DNA of 64,000 bases. Source: Streptomyces fumigatiscleroticus (GTDB lineage: Bacteria; Actinomycetota; Actinomycetes; Streptomycetales; Streptomycetaceae). Of this stretch, positions 25,813-35,174 are shown one piece after another (the stretch's first letter is position 1; each line of letters opens with the position of its first letter). The notes beneath the pieces are model-generated. The model had not been told where the DNA came from. It saw only the letters and a program-made list of their open reading frames with translations, and did not search any database. The stretch covers positions 154,641-218,640 of the forward strand of contig NZ_BMQF01000015.1 in assembly GCF_014647975.1 (NCBI RefSeq), read 5' to 3'. Position numbers and translations under genes: made by a program.

Positions 25813-26346
25813 CTATCTGCCCTTGACCTCCAGCGCCTTTCGGGCCAGGCCGATGAACGTGACGTAGGCTTCCCGGAAGTCCCGGTAGGCGGCGTCGTAC
25901 GCGTCCCGGCACGCGGGACTGTCGTCACCGACCAGCGCGTCGAGCCGCTGCTGTACGCGCCGGGCCATGTTCCGCACATGATCCGCCGCGTCGGACACAG
26001 CGGCAGGACCATCGAGCCGGACCTCGTGCATCGCCTTGTTCATGTCCCCGATGGCGGGGCCGATGCGCTCGTACATCTGCGTCAGGAGCCTGGCCCTGCT
26101 CTCACGATCACGCGCCGCATCGACGTCATCGATCTGCCACGTGACCACGTTGAACGCGTGCACGCAGCTCATCATCTCCCGATATGCGGATCGGCGCCGC
26201 TCACGCTCCTCTCGCAGGGCCTCCGCCCTTGTGGTTGTCTCGGCTTGCGCCCGCGCTGCGCGGAAGGTCGCCCGCGCGGTGATGTAGCTGGCTCCGAGTG
26301 CGGTCAGTGCAGTGAGGATGCCGACCCACAGTCCGCTGTTCGCCAT
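25813..26346 (-). CDS. Hypothetical protein, one N-terminal TM helix plus coiled coil
   Basis: A 177-residue protein. The TM segment WVGILTALTALGASYITARA is followed by a charged helix (AQAETTTRAEALREERERRR) and a helical C-half. The architecture suggests a membrane-anchored helical protein. I do not recognise a family with confidence. The start at 26346 lacks a strong Shine-Dalgarno sequence. It runs toward the toxin gene, tail to tail. Confidence 0.6.
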   Translation of the reverse strand: MANSGLWVGILTALTALGASYITARATFRAARAQAETTTRAEALREERERRRSAYREMMSCVHAFNVVTWQIDDVDAARDRESRARLLTQMYERIGPAIGDMNKAMHEVRLDGPAAVSDAADHVRNMARRVQQRLDALVGDDSPACRDAYDAAYRDFREAYVTFIGLARKALEVKGR

Positions 26347-26713
26347 GGTCGAGAAGTCTGTCAGCCGAGGGCGGCAGTGAGACAGCCCGCGAATCGATCA
26401 CTGACCGTGACCATCGACGGCCGGTCAGCTCCCCACGAACCGGCCGAACACCGCGCGCCCGGGCCGCTGGCTCACCAGGCGGCGGACCGGGCCAGGCAGC
26501 AGTGCCCGTCATCGGCGATCACCACCACGGGCAGGTCCTGGCCGCAGCGGCAGCGGCAGCGGCCGGGAGGGATGCGTAACAGCCACGAGGCACCTCCCGT
26601 GGCCCGCTTCCCCCGGGATACCCCGTCGAGGCAGGCCGGCTCGGCACGCTCGCTCCCGACGGGTGCCGAGGCAGCCTCACACCGTGGCATGCTCGGTCGA
26701 GGGGGTGTCGAAC
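26347..26713. other. Intergenic, no gene recognised
   Basis: About 370 bases. A minus frame with CRCRCGQDLPVVV is Cys-rich but short and unsupported. Confidence 0.4.
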
Positions 26714-27193
26714 ATGGCTGATGATTCCCCGGCCGAACGGCGGCAGCAGGCCTACCCACCGGCCGATGCCCCGGCCTCGGATCCGCGGATTACACCGCTG
26801 GCGATAGGCAGCGTCGTCTTCGCCGCCTGCGTGCTGTTCCTGATCGGTCTCTTCCATGCCGTCGTGGGGCTGGCCGTCCTCATCGACGAGGACGTGCTGT
26901 CTCCGCCGGACAGCTACCTCTTCGCGTGGGGTACGCACGGATGGGGGTGGCTGCATCTCGGGTTCGGTGTCGCCGCGGTGGCGGCCGCGGTGAACCTGTT
27001 CAGCGCCCGTCCCTCCGCCCGCGGCATCGGCATCGGGGTGGCCGTGCTGAGCGTGGTGAAGAACTTCTTCTTCGCGCCCTATTCCGGCGTCTGGTCGGCG
27101 ATCATCGTCGGCATGGATGTGCTGGTGATCTGGGCTCTGACCCGGTACGGCCCGGAGCAGGCGCGGAAGGTGTACGGCGCGCGCCCGCGGTGA
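26714..27193 (+). CDS. DUF7144-type membrane protein
   Basis: A 159-residue protein from ATG 26714 behind GAGGGGG. Four hydrophobic helices are visible (ITPLAIGSVVFAACVLFLIG, LHLGFGVAAVAAAVNLF, GIGVAVLSVVKNFFFAPY, GMDVLVIWALT). The WGxHGWGWLHLxxG pattern is that of a widespread actinobacterial small membrane family of unknown role. Not in an obvious operon. Confidence 0.75.
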   Translation: MADDSPAERRQQAYPPADAPASDPRITPLAIGSVVFAACVLFLIGLFHAVVGLAVLIDEDVLSPPDSYLFAWGTHGWGWLHLGFGVAAVAAAVNLFSARPSARGIGIGVAVLSVVKNFFFAPYSGVWSAIIVGMDVLVIWALTRYGPEQARKVYGARPR

Positions 27194-27646
27194 GAGCACG
27201 GTCACCGCCATCCCCTCGTACGGGGAGCCGCCGCGTCATGGACAGGCATGTCTCCACACGGCGAGCGCACCGGGGTCCGATCACGACGGGCGTGGCCGTG
27301 GGCATGACGGTCGCCGTGCTCGTGGTCACGGACGTGGCCGCCTTTCGGTTCGTCGTCATGCGGGCGGCCCTCGTCCGATCATGTGCTCCGACCAAGGTGC
27401 GCGTGACCACGACGAAGGCCGTGGGGGTGAGTCCGCTGCCTGAAGCTGTTCCGGGGGAGGCGGTCGCGGAAGCGTCGCGTTTCCGGGACGAGTTGTACGC
27501 ATGTCCGACCGTGAGGCCAGGAGGGAGCCGGCGGTGGCCGCTGCGGCGGTGCCCATGGCCGTGGCCCAGCCCCGGTGCGGGATCGGTGAAGAGGTCGACC
27601 AGCAGCAGCTGACGGGCCGTCAGATGTGAGGTGCCGGTGACGGTGA
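27194..27646. other. Intergenic, no gene recognised
   Basis: About 450 bases. Open frames exist on both strands (including a hydrophobic plus frame at 27238) but none is convincing. Confidence 0.4.
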
Positions 27647-29314
27647 TCAGCCAGGTCTTCGGCTGCACCCCCTCGGCCCGTATGGCGCGTTGCCTGTTCG
27701 CCGGCCCTCGTCGTCCTCTGATTCCATGGCCACTACGGGTCCGGCGGTGGCGTCGAAGGCGTGGGTGACTTCCGGCACGGTTCCTTCCGCCAGCAAGGCG
27801 CGGGCCTCCTCCTCGAAGCGGCGGTCGTTGGCCGTCAGTCTGCCGTGGTGCTGGGCCAGGTGCTCCGACCAGGAGGCGACCAGGTAGTTCTCGACGAATC
27901 GGCCGGGATCCGCTCCGTCCTGGAACAGGCCCCACGCCAGCGCTCCGGTGCGGCGTCGCGAGCGGGCCACGTGCTCCATGCGTGCGCTGAAGGCGGTCCG
28001 GTTCTCCGGCGCGACGCGGTACGTGACGGTGACGAGGACCGGTCCTTGCGCGGGTCCAGGTTCGAACACCACGTGCGGTACCGGCCAGTGGTCGGACGGG
28101 CTCGGATCGATACCGTCCGCCGCGTACAGAGGCCAGCGGCGCACGCTCACTGCGCCGGCCAGCAGCAGCGCGGCACCGATCAGGAGAGACGCAGCGAGGC
28201 CGAGACCATCGGCCAGAGCACCCCACAGCGGTGCGGTCAGCGCCTGCCCGCCCTGGAACACCACCAGGTAGACGGCGAGTCCCCGGCCTCTGACCCAGCC
28301 GGGCAGCCGTTGCTGAAGAGCGGCGTTGAGCGTGGACAGCACACCGATCCAGGCGAGCCCCGCGGGCAGCAGCGCAGCTCCCGCGAGCCAGGGCCGGCCT
28401 ACCGTCGCGAGGATGACCAGCGTCCCGGCGAAGACCGCCGCCCCCGCGGCCAGTATGCCGTCGGCCCCCAGCCTGCGGCGGATGGCCGGCAGAGCGACGG
28501 CACCGCCCACCGCACCCGCCCCGACAGCGCCCAGCAGCAGCCCGTACCCGCCCGAGCCCAGCCCCAGCCCGCGGCTGGCGACCAGCGGCAGCAGTGACCA
28601 CAGGGCTGCTCCGCCCGGGACGAACAGAGCCGTGCGCAGCAGGACCCGGCGGACGCCGGGAGCGTGCCAGACGTAGCGTCTGCCTGCCTGCACCGCGGAC
28701 AGCAGTCCCTCACCGCGAGCGGTGGTCCGGGGCGGCATCGGACGGTTCCAGGTCAAGAGCACTGCCGCGATGCCCAGACAGGAAACGGCGTTGAAGGCGA
28801 AGACCCAGCCGGCTCCCGCCGCGGCGACCACCGCGCCGCCGAGGGCGGGACCCACGGCTCGGGCGAGATTCATGTTCACGGCGCCCAGGGCGGCCGCCTG
28901 CCCCAGTTGCTCGCGCTTCACCAGCTCCGGCTGGATCGCCTGCCAAGCGGGTCCCATCAGCGCGGTCGCGCAGCCCAGCAGGAAGGTGAGCAGCAACAGG
29001 GCACCCGGGCCGAGAGCGTCCTGGAACGCGAGCACCGTCAGGACGGTGACCATGGCGAACTGTGCGGCCAGAAGCACCTTGCGCCGGTCGTAGCGGTCGG
29101 CCAGAACACCGGAGGGCAGGGCGAGCAGGACGACCGGCAGGCTGGAGGCGGTCTGCACGAGCGTCACCAGCGACGCGCCGTGCCCGACCAGGAGCCACTG
29201 GGCGCCGACCGTCTGCATCCAGGTACCGGTGTTGGACACCAGCTGCGCGATCCACAGCGCCCGGAAGACGCGCGCCGCCAGTGGTGCCCACGTCGAGTCC
29301 GCGGAGACCTTCAC
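27647..29314 (-). CDS. MFS exporter with C-terminal ABM-like domain
   Basis: A 555-residue protein. Residues 1-410 are a 12-TM MFS_3/EntS-type exporter (motif A: GVLADRYDRRKVLLAAQF). Residues ~430-530 (VLVTVTYRVAPENRTAFSAR, RRRTGALAWGLFQDGADPGR, FVENYLVASWSEHLAQHHG) look like a dimeric alpha+beta ABM (antibiotic biosynthesis monooxygenase) domain. GTG 29314 overlaps the stop of the upstream gene in GTGA, so translation is coupled. Last gene of a five-gene minus-strand operon; it may export the product of the amidohydrolase/isochorismatase enzymes. Confidence 0.85.
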   Translation of the reverse strand: MKVSADSTWAPLAARVFRALWIAQLVSNTGTWMQTVGAQWLLVGHGASLVTLVQTASSLPVVLLALPSGVLADRYDRRKVLLAAQFAMVTVLTVLAFQDALGPGALLLLTFLLGCATALMGPAWQAIQPELVKREQLGQAAALGAVNMNLARAVGPALGGAVVAAAGAGWVFAFNAVSCLGIAAVLLTWNRPMPPRTTARGEGLLSAVQAGRRYVWHAPGVRRVLLRTALFVPGGAALWSLLPLVASRGLGLGSGGYGLLLGAVGAGAVGGAVALPAIRRRLGADGILAAGAAVFAGTLVILATVGRPWLAGAALLPAGLAWIGVLSTLNAALQQRLPGWVRGRGLAVYLVVFQGGQALTAPLWGALADGLGLAASLLIGAALLLAGAVSVRRWPLYAADGIDPSPSDHWPVPHVVFEPGPAQGPVLVTVTYRVAPENRTAFSARMEHVARSRRRTGALAWGLFQDGADPGRFVENYLVASWSEHLAQHHGRLTANDRRFEEEARALLAEGTVPEVTHAFDATAGPVVAMESEDDEGRRTGNAPYGPRGCSRRPG

Positions 29315-30048
29315 GACGGGTGCCTGATCCAGGTGGGGCCGGAGGCCGACAAGCGGTGCGCCGCTGCCGAGACGGCGATGAGCAGCAGCAGCGCCACCAC
29401 CAGAACGGGAAGCAGCTCGACGTGGAGCAGGAGAAGGGCGCCGGCGAGGGCGCCGAGGAACATCGCCAGGACGGAGAGGATCCGCCGGCCCGGACGGGGT
29501 GCGGCTCCTCCGGCGGGCCCGGAGTCGGCGGCCAGTCCCGTCAGGGTGAGGGTCAGGACGGTGGTCGTCAGGTCCGGAACGCCCAGACGCCGCGCGACGG
29601 CGTTCTGCATACCCATGGCGATGCCCAGGAGAACGATCAGGGTGTAGCGGACCGGACCGGTCACCTCGCCGTCGGCAAGCGCCACCGCGATCACGGTGCC
29701 GGCCACCAGGACGGACTGGACGGCGGTGGCCGTGGCGAGGAGGCGGCCACGGTGGGAGGCGAACCGGCTGCCGTACTTGCCTCCGGCCAGAGCCCCCGCG
29801 AGGAAGGAGGCCATGGAGACGAGGGAGGCCGTCACCGACAGCCCTGGCGCACCTGCCAGGGCGAATCCCAGGAAGACGACGTTGCCGGTCATGTTGGCGA
29901 CGAAGACGCGGCCGAGCGCCAGATAGCTGACGGCGTCGATGAGGCCGGTCACCACCGTCAGCACCAGCATGAGCGGTGGCAGGGGCCCGTGGGGATCGCC
30001 CTGGGGCGGGGCCAGGGTGCGGGCGGCGTCTGTCAGCAGCTTACGCAT
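29311..30048 (-). CDS. DUF1275 (YoaK) membrane protein
   Basis: A 245-residue protein. ATG 30048 is preceded by AAAGGAGG. The family signature is YLALGRVFVANMTGNVVFLG followed by MGMQNAVARRLGVPDLTTT, with six TM helices. DUF1275 function is unknown. It is translationally coupled to the MFS exporter (4-base overlap) and overlaps the DoxX gene (8 bases). Confidence 0.88.
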   Translation of the reverse strand: MRKLLTDAARTLAPPQGDPHGPLPPLMLVLTVVTGLIDAVSYLALGRVFVANMTGNVVFLGFALAGAPGLSVTASLVSMASFLAGALAGGKYGSRFASHRGRLLATATAVQSVLVAGTVIAVALADGEVTGPVRYTLIVLLGIAMGMQNAVARRLGVPDLTTTVLTLTLTGLAADSGPAGGAAPRPGRRILSVLAMFLGALAGALLLLHVELLPVLVVALLLLIAVSAAAHRLSASGPTWIRHPS

Positions 30049-30562
30049 GCCGTGTCCTCCTTTCCGAGGTGTCACCGTCGGGCCCGTGACTCAGCGCCGC
30101 TCGGGTCAGCAGACCGCTCACCGGTCCGAGCACGATCCCCGCCACGGAGATCCACAGGGGCCAGTCGGACACCGTGAGGACCTCGTCGAGCGACCACCGG
30201 CCGGGGCCGGTGAGCGCGAGGGCCGCGGCAACGGTGACGAGGACCAGCGGATACTCGTAACCGTCGTTCTGCACCCACAGCCCCCTGCGCCACTTGACGG
30301 TGCCGGCCACCGTCATCACTCCCATGGCGGCCATCGCCGCCAAGGGGGTGAGGAGGCCGGCCGCCAGGAACAGGCCGGCACCGATCTGGCTGCCGCCCGC
30401 GGCGAGGGCGGTGACTCTCCCACCGCGGAAACCGTCGCGGCGGAACTCCTCGGTTCCCCCGGCCAGTCCGTTGCCTCCGAGCCGGAAACTGACTTTCTGC
30501 ACTCCGTGCCCGGCGATGAGGAGGCCCACCACCAGCCGGAGCACCAACAGTCCGCTGTCCAT
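30041..30562 (-). CDS. DoxX-like membrane protein
   Basis: A 173-residue protein (SGLLVLRLVVGLLIAGHGVQ, GSQIGAGLFLAAGLLTPLAAM, LWISVAGIVLGPVSGLL) with four TM helices and the RxxxGxxxxxHGxQK motif of the DoxX/SURF4 family. DoxX of other bacteria partners with redox enzymes. It overlaps the DUF1275 start by 8 bases, so it is cotranslated in the operon. Confidence 0.85.
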   Translation of the reverse strand: MDSGLLVLRLVVGLLIAGHGVQKVSFRLGGNGLAGGTEEFRRDGFRGGRVTALAAGGSQIGAGLFLAAGLLTPLAAMAAMGVMTVAGTVKWRRGLWVQNDGYEYPLVLVTVAAALALTGPGRWSLDEVLTVSDWPLWISVAGIVLGPVSGLLTRAALSHGPDGDTSERRTRHA

Positions 30563-30609
30563 TGCGTTGTGCCTGTTCCTGACGTCCGTCGTCAACCATG
30601 TGGTGCGTG

Positions 30610-31272
30610 TCAGCCGGCGGCGTGCTCGCCGATGACGGACTGCGCGTAGACGACACCGAGGCCGTAGGTGCCGCCGTTCTCCTTCACGACGTCCATGACC
30701 GGCAGGTAGGTGTCGGTGCGCGCCCAGTCGCGCTGGAGCTCCAGCAGTACCTGGACCCAGGTCACCGGCACCACGCCGGCCTGGACCATCCGCTGGACGG
30801 CGTGCTCGTGGGCCTGCGGGCTGACGCCGCCGGACGCGTCGGTGACGACGTAGACCTCGTAGCCCTGAGCGAGCGCGGACAGGGCGGGCAGGACGACGCA
30901 GACCTCGGTCCACAGACCGGCTATCACCAGCTTCTTGCGGCCGGTCGCCTTGACGGCCTCGACGAAGGCGGTGTCCTCCCAGGCGTTCATCGTGGTGCGG
31001 TCGATGATCTCCTGGCCGGGGAAGACGTCCGCGAGCTGCGGCATGAGCGGACCGGAGAAGGACTCGGCGGCCACCGTGCTCAGAACGGTCGGAACGTCGA
31101 AGACCTTCGCCGCCTTGGCCAGACCGACCGTCGCGTTGATGATCGAGGTGCGGTCGCCGCTGCCCGTGCCGAAGAACATCTGCGGCTGGTGGTCCACGAA
31201 CAGCACCGCGCAGTTGTCCGGGGTCAGCAGGTCCGGGCTCGGAGCAGCGGTGACCTGAGCGATGTCGACCAT
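30610..31272 (-). CDS. Isochorismatase-like (YcaC-type) cysteine hydrolase
   Basis: A 220-residue protein from ATG 31272 behind AAAGGA. The triad region is present: Asp in VLFVDHQPQMFFG, Lys in VKATGRKKLVIAG and the catalytic Cys in AGLWTEVCVVLPAL. YcaC-type proteins are octameric hydrolases of unknown natural substrate. In the operon it follows the amidohydrolase gene. Confidence 0.88.
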   Translation of the reverse strand: MVDIAQVTAAPSPDLLTPDNCAVLFVDHQPQMFFGTGSGDRTSIINATVGLAKAAKVFDVPTVLSTVAAESFSGPLMPQLADVFPGQEIIDRTTMNAWEDTAFVEAVKATGRKKLVIAGLWTEVCVVLPALSALAQGYEVYVVTDASGGVSPQAHEHAVQRMVQAGVVPVTWVQVLLELQRDWARTDTYLPVMDVVKENGGTYGLGVVYAQSVIGEHAAG

Positions 31273-31364
31273 GAATAGTTCCTTTCGACAGAGGAAGGAC
31301 GGTCGCGGACGGTCGTCCGTGACGCGGGGAGAAAGCTCGCGGAGCCGTGGGCGGAAGGCCCGGC

Positions 31365-33254
31365 TCAGAGGGAGAAGCAGGGGTCGAAGACCGGAGCGCC
31401 GGCCTCGGGGACCATGCCGCGGCGGGACCGCCACTGCCGGTGCAGCTCCGATTCGGCGACGGCCTCACCCAGCAGCTCGGCCTGGCGGACGCCGCGCAGG
31501 CCCGGTTCGGGAGCGGCCCGATAGCCACCGAAGCGCGCTACGGGGCTCCACTCGGGCGTGATCGGGGGCATGGCTTCGTCGATGCCCTCGTACTCGCGCG
31601 CACCGTAGACGATGCGGCCGCCGACGACCGTCAGCACTGCCTCGATGTGCGGGATCTCCGCGTCGGGCACGGCGAAGTAGTCCTCCGAGAGGACGGTGAG
31701 GTCGCCGAGGAAGCCTGGACGCAGGACTCCCTTGAGGTCCTGCTCACCGGTGAGGGTCGCGCCTGCGGTGGTGAACATCTCCAGGGCCGTCTCGCGGTCG
31801 ACGCGGTTGTGCGGCGGGTGGATGGTGAGGTCGCCGACGGTGCGGCCGGTCACCAGCCAGTGCAGCGCGACCCAGGGGTTGTACGAGGAGACGCGCGTCG
31901 CGTCGGTGCCGGCCGCGACGGTCAGTCCTCTGCCCAGCATGGCGCGGATCGGTGGGGCGTCGGCGGCGGCGCCGATGCCGTAGCGGCGTACGAACGCCTC
32001 GCCCTGGAACGACAGCCGGTTCTGTACGGACATGGCCCCGCCCAGGGCGACGACACGGTCGAGACTGTCCGCGGAAACCGTCTCGGCGTGGTCGAACAGC
32101 CAGCGGTTGTCGCCGGGGAAGAGCCCCTCCGCGGCGAGCTTCTCGAACACGGTCAGGTCACGCCGGATGGTCTCGTCGTAGGTGGCGTGCAGGCGGAAAC
32201 CCCATCCGTTCTCCATGAGGAGGCGGACGGCCTTCTCGAACTCCACCTCGTAGTCCGCGGCGTGTTCCGGACGGGGCTCGGCGAAGTTCTCGAAGTCGGC
32301 CGCCGCCCAGGTGAGGTTCTCACCGGCTCCGTTCAGCCGCAGCCATGCGTCGCCGTCCTCGGGCCGGACCATGCCGATCCACCGGGTCAGGTCGTCGATC
32401 TCCTGGCCGGCTGTCTGCGGGAAGAGGTGGTAGGCGATGCGCAGGGAGAGTTGCCCCTTGCGGGCCAGCTCGGTCACCGTCTCGTAGTTGTCGGGGAAGT
32501 TCTGGAATCCGCCTGCTGCGTCGATGGCCGAGGTGAGCCCGAACCGGTTCAGCTCCCGCAGGAAGTGCCTGGTCGACGCCTCCCGGTGCTCTTCGTCGAG
32601 CCCGGGCGCCTTCGCCAGCGTCGAGTAGAGGATCAGGGCGCTCGGGGCGGCCAGCAGCATGCCCGTCGGCTCTCCGTTCCGGCCCCGCATGATCTGCCCG
32701 CCGCGCGGGTCCGGCGTGTTCCTGTCGTAACCCACCGCCTTGATGGCGGCGCGGTTGAGGATCGCCGCCTGGTACAGGTGCAGTACGAAGACCGGCGTGT
32801 CGGGTGCCGCGGCGTTCAACTCGGCGACCGTGGGCAGCCGGCGTTCGGCGAACTGCTCGGCCGACCAGCCGCCCACCACCCGCACCCACTGGCCCTTGGG
32901 CGTACGGGCGGCCTGCTCCCTGAGCATGGAGAGTCCCTCGCGCAGTGAGCGCACCCCGTCCCAGCGGAGCTCCAGCACGTAGTTCAGGCCGCCGCGGATC
33001 ACGTGCAGATGGGCGTCGTTCAGCCCGGGGATCATCCGGCGGCCCAGCGCGTCCACCACCCTGGTCCGCGGACCCACCTGTCGGGCCACGTCCTGGTCGC
33101 TGCCGACCGCGGTGACGACACCGTCGCGGATGGCGACCGCCTCGGCCTGCGGCAGACGGGGGTCGCCCGTGTGGATCTTCGCGTTGCGGACGATGAGATC
33201 CGCCGCGTCATCGACGGCGTGAGGGATCAGTCCGCTCACCGGCATCGTGGACAC
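31365..33254 (-). CDS. YtcJ-type amidohydrolase
   Basis: About 629 residues. The metal-dependent domain shows MIPGLNDAHLHVIRGG, FDHAETVS, AAGTDATRVSSYNPW and GRIVYG motifs of the YtcJ/amidohydrolase-3 group. GTG 33254 is preferred over ATG 33245 because a perfect AGGAGG lies 9 bases upstream of it. It probably deacylates or hydrolyses an amide or carbamate. First gene of the five-gene operon. Confidence 0.88.
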   Translation of the reverse strand: MSTMPVSGLIPHAVDDAADLIVRNAKIHTGDPRLPQAEAVAIRDGVVTAVGSDQDVARQVGPRTRVVDALGRRMIPGLNDAHLHVIRGGLNYVLELRWDGVRSLREGLSMLREQAARTPKGQWVRVVGGWSAEQFAERRLPTVAELNAAAPDTPVFVLHLYQAAILNRAAIKAVGYDRNTPDPRGGQIMRGRNGEPTGMLLAAPSALILYSTLAKAPGLDEEHREASTRHFLRELNRFGLTSAIDAAGGFQNFPDNYETVTELARKGQLSLRIAYHLFPQTAGQEIDDLTRWIGMVRPEDGDAWLRLNGAGENLTWAAADFENFAEPRPEHAADYEVEFEKAVRLLMENGWGFRLHATYDETIRRDLTVFEKLAAEGLFPGDNRWLFDHAETVSADSLDRVVALGGAMSVQNRLSFQGEAFVRRYGIGAAADAPPIRAMLGRGLTVAAGTDATRVSSYNPWVALHWLVTGRTVGDLTIHPPHNRVDRETALEMFTTAGATLTGEQDLKGVLRPGFLGDLTVLSEDYFAVPDAEIPHIEAVLTVVGGRIVYGAREYEGIDEAMPPITPEWSPVARFGGYRAAPEPGLRGVRQAELLGEAVAESELHRQWRSRRGMVPEAGAPVFDPCFSL

Positions 33255-34117
33255 CTTCGACAACCTCCTGCGGGTGTACAGCTCGGGATGTGGATGGGGC
33301 CGCATCCGAGTCCGGACGGGGATCCGCGGAGTTGCGCGAGGAAGAGAACTCCGTGCGGCGGCTACGCCAGTCACGTTAAGTCGCACTTCGGCGGCGCCCT
33401 CTCTGGTGAGCGCACTGAAGTTTGACTCACAGCGCACGATGGCGGCCGGACCGGCCGGTCCTGATGCGCTGTCGCACGGTGACCACCGCGACCGGACAGG
33501 TCGGCAACGGACCGGTGCGGACGAGTTCCCGCGTGACGGGACAGGTGATCGGCGCAGGCGGCCAGGCCGGCCCCAGTCCGTACCGTTCGGCGATGTGGTG
33601 CGGATGTCAGGGTGCCATCCCGGCGGACTGCGCCCACACGGGCACCAGCACGTCCGCGGGGATCGTCACAGCGATGCCCGGCACTTGGGCTTCCCGGGGC
33701 AGTAGGAGCAGCGGGATCCGGCCCCATCGGCAGACCGTCACTCCGGCAGCGGACCGTGGTGTCGTTCGGCGCCGGACGGGGGTCGGCAGGCCGATGCCCT
33801 GGTCGTGCAGGTCGTGGATGCGGTGCCGGCGTTCGAGGGTGTTCCGGGCGCGGGCCCGTCGTGCTCGGCCGCCCGCTGCGGCAACCGCGTCCGCGTTGCC
33901 CGCCACTACCAGCGTCACCGCACCACCTGACCTCCTCGGTCAGGCTGCACATGACTCCGTGACGCCATGGACGTACGTGTCGACGAGGCCTCGGCCCGTC
34001 TGTCCCGATGCCGTCCGTTACGGACCGCACCCGGCTGTTCCTCGCCCTTCGGACTCCGTTTTGCCGGAGCGGCAACAGGAGTGGCGTGGCCGGGCCGCGA
34101 TGGGTGACGGTGGGCCC
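33255..34117. other. Intergenic region with a possible P450 tail remnant
   Basis: About 860 bases. Nothing intact. A minus frame near 33607-33918 (VPGIAVTIPADVLVPVWAQS) slightly resembles a P450 C-terminal part but lacks the heme cysteine motif, so it is not claimed as a gene. Confidence 0.3.
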
Positions 34118-34798
34118 GTGAGCGACGACATCACGGCGGGATCGCCCGCGTCTGACACCCCCTTGCCCGGCGACGGATACCTCGGAGACCCCGCGGTACG
34201 GGCGGAGTGGGACAAACGGTATGCCGACCGACAACAACTGTGGAGCGGCCAGCCCAACGGTGCGCTCGTGGCCGAGGTCTCCGGGCTCGCACCCGGGCGG
34301 GTGCTCGACGTCGGCTGCGGCGAGGGCGCGGACGCCGTCTGGCTCGCGCGCGGCGGCTGGGACGTGACCGCGCTCGAGGTTTCCGGCGTGGCGCTGGAGC
34401 GGGCGGCCGGGCACGCCCGGGACGCGGGCGTCTCCGTCCGCTGGGTGCACGCTGCGCTGACCGAAGCGGTGCTCCCGCCGGCCTCCTTCGACCTGGTCTC
34501 GGCGCAGTACCCGGCCCTGCTGCGCACCCCCGACGCCGCAGCCGAGCGGGCGCTGCTCGCGGCCGTCGCACCCGGCGGCGTGCTGCTGCTCGTACACCAC
34601 GCGGGGATGGAGACCCAGCAGGCACACGACAGTGGCTTCGACCCGGCTGACTACGTCTGGCCCTCGATGGTCGCCGCCCTGCTCGACGACGACTGGAAGG
34701 TGGAGGTGAACGAAGAGCGGCCACGTGTGACACCTGACGGCGGCGCCGGCGCGCACCACGCCGACGACATCGTGCTGCGTGCGCGACGGCTGCGCTGA
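34118..34798 (+). CDS. Class I SAM methyltransferase
   Basis: About 226 residues. GTG 34118 or ATG 34100 (same frame) may be the start. Motif I is RVLDVGCGEGADAVWLARGG, followed by VTALEVSGVALERA and the WDKRYADRQQLWSGQPNGAL N-terminus typical of a small Streptomyces methyltransferase family (methyltransferase type 11/12 fold). The substrate is unknown. Confidence 0.8.
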   Translation: MSDDITAGSPASDTPLPGDGYLGDPAVRAEWDKRYADRQQLWSGQPNGALVAEVSGLAPGRVLDVGCGEGADAVWLARGGWDVTALEVSGVALERAAGHARDAGVSVRWVHAALTEAVLPPASFDLVSAQYPALLRTPDAAAERALLAAVAPGGVLLLVHHAGMETQQAHDSGFDPADYVWPSMVAALLDDDWKVEVNEERPRVTPDGGAGAHHADDIVLRARRLR

Positions 34799-35174
34799 GC
34801 CCCTCCGCTCGCCGCAGCAGGCTCGGCAAGTGGTCAGCCCGGATGGCCGAACCATCGACAACCGGGATGGCATCCACCACCTTGACCTGGGCGGTCGTCC
34901 GTGGCGTGAACTGGCACCCTTCGACGGCACCTGGCCAGGGTTCGCTGTCGCAGGTCATCAGCAACCTGCTGTCCCGTGCCATCGAACCCTGGCCTCCCTG
35001 GTCGGCCCGTGTCCGCTTCTGCCTGGGTCTCCTCGCCACCCGGCGGTTTCCCTCTCTGACCCACGGTGCACAGCAGGTCCGGTGATGTCGGGACATTGCC
35101 GGTCGGCCGGCCGCTGTGCCCCGTGCGGCGCTGCCGGACGGGCAGGAGCGGCTGCGCGCGGCATGCGGTCCCGC
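34799..35174. other. Intergenic, no gene recognised
   Basis: About 375 bases. A minus frame starting MARDSRLLMTCDSEPWPGAV is open but has no family match that I can name. Confidence 0.35.

Noticed and set aside
27238..27612. Plus frame with a hydrophobic start (VAVGMTVAVLVVTDVAAF)
   Set aside because: The C-terminal half is low complexity and no homologue is known to me.
33607..33918. P450 C-terminal fragment on the minus strand
   Set aside because: Only ITIPAD-like residues agree; the heme-binding FGxGxHxCxG motif is absent.
34131..35096. Minus-strand frame over the methyltransferase
   Set aside because: Antisense shadow; the methyltransferase frame has clear SAM motifs.
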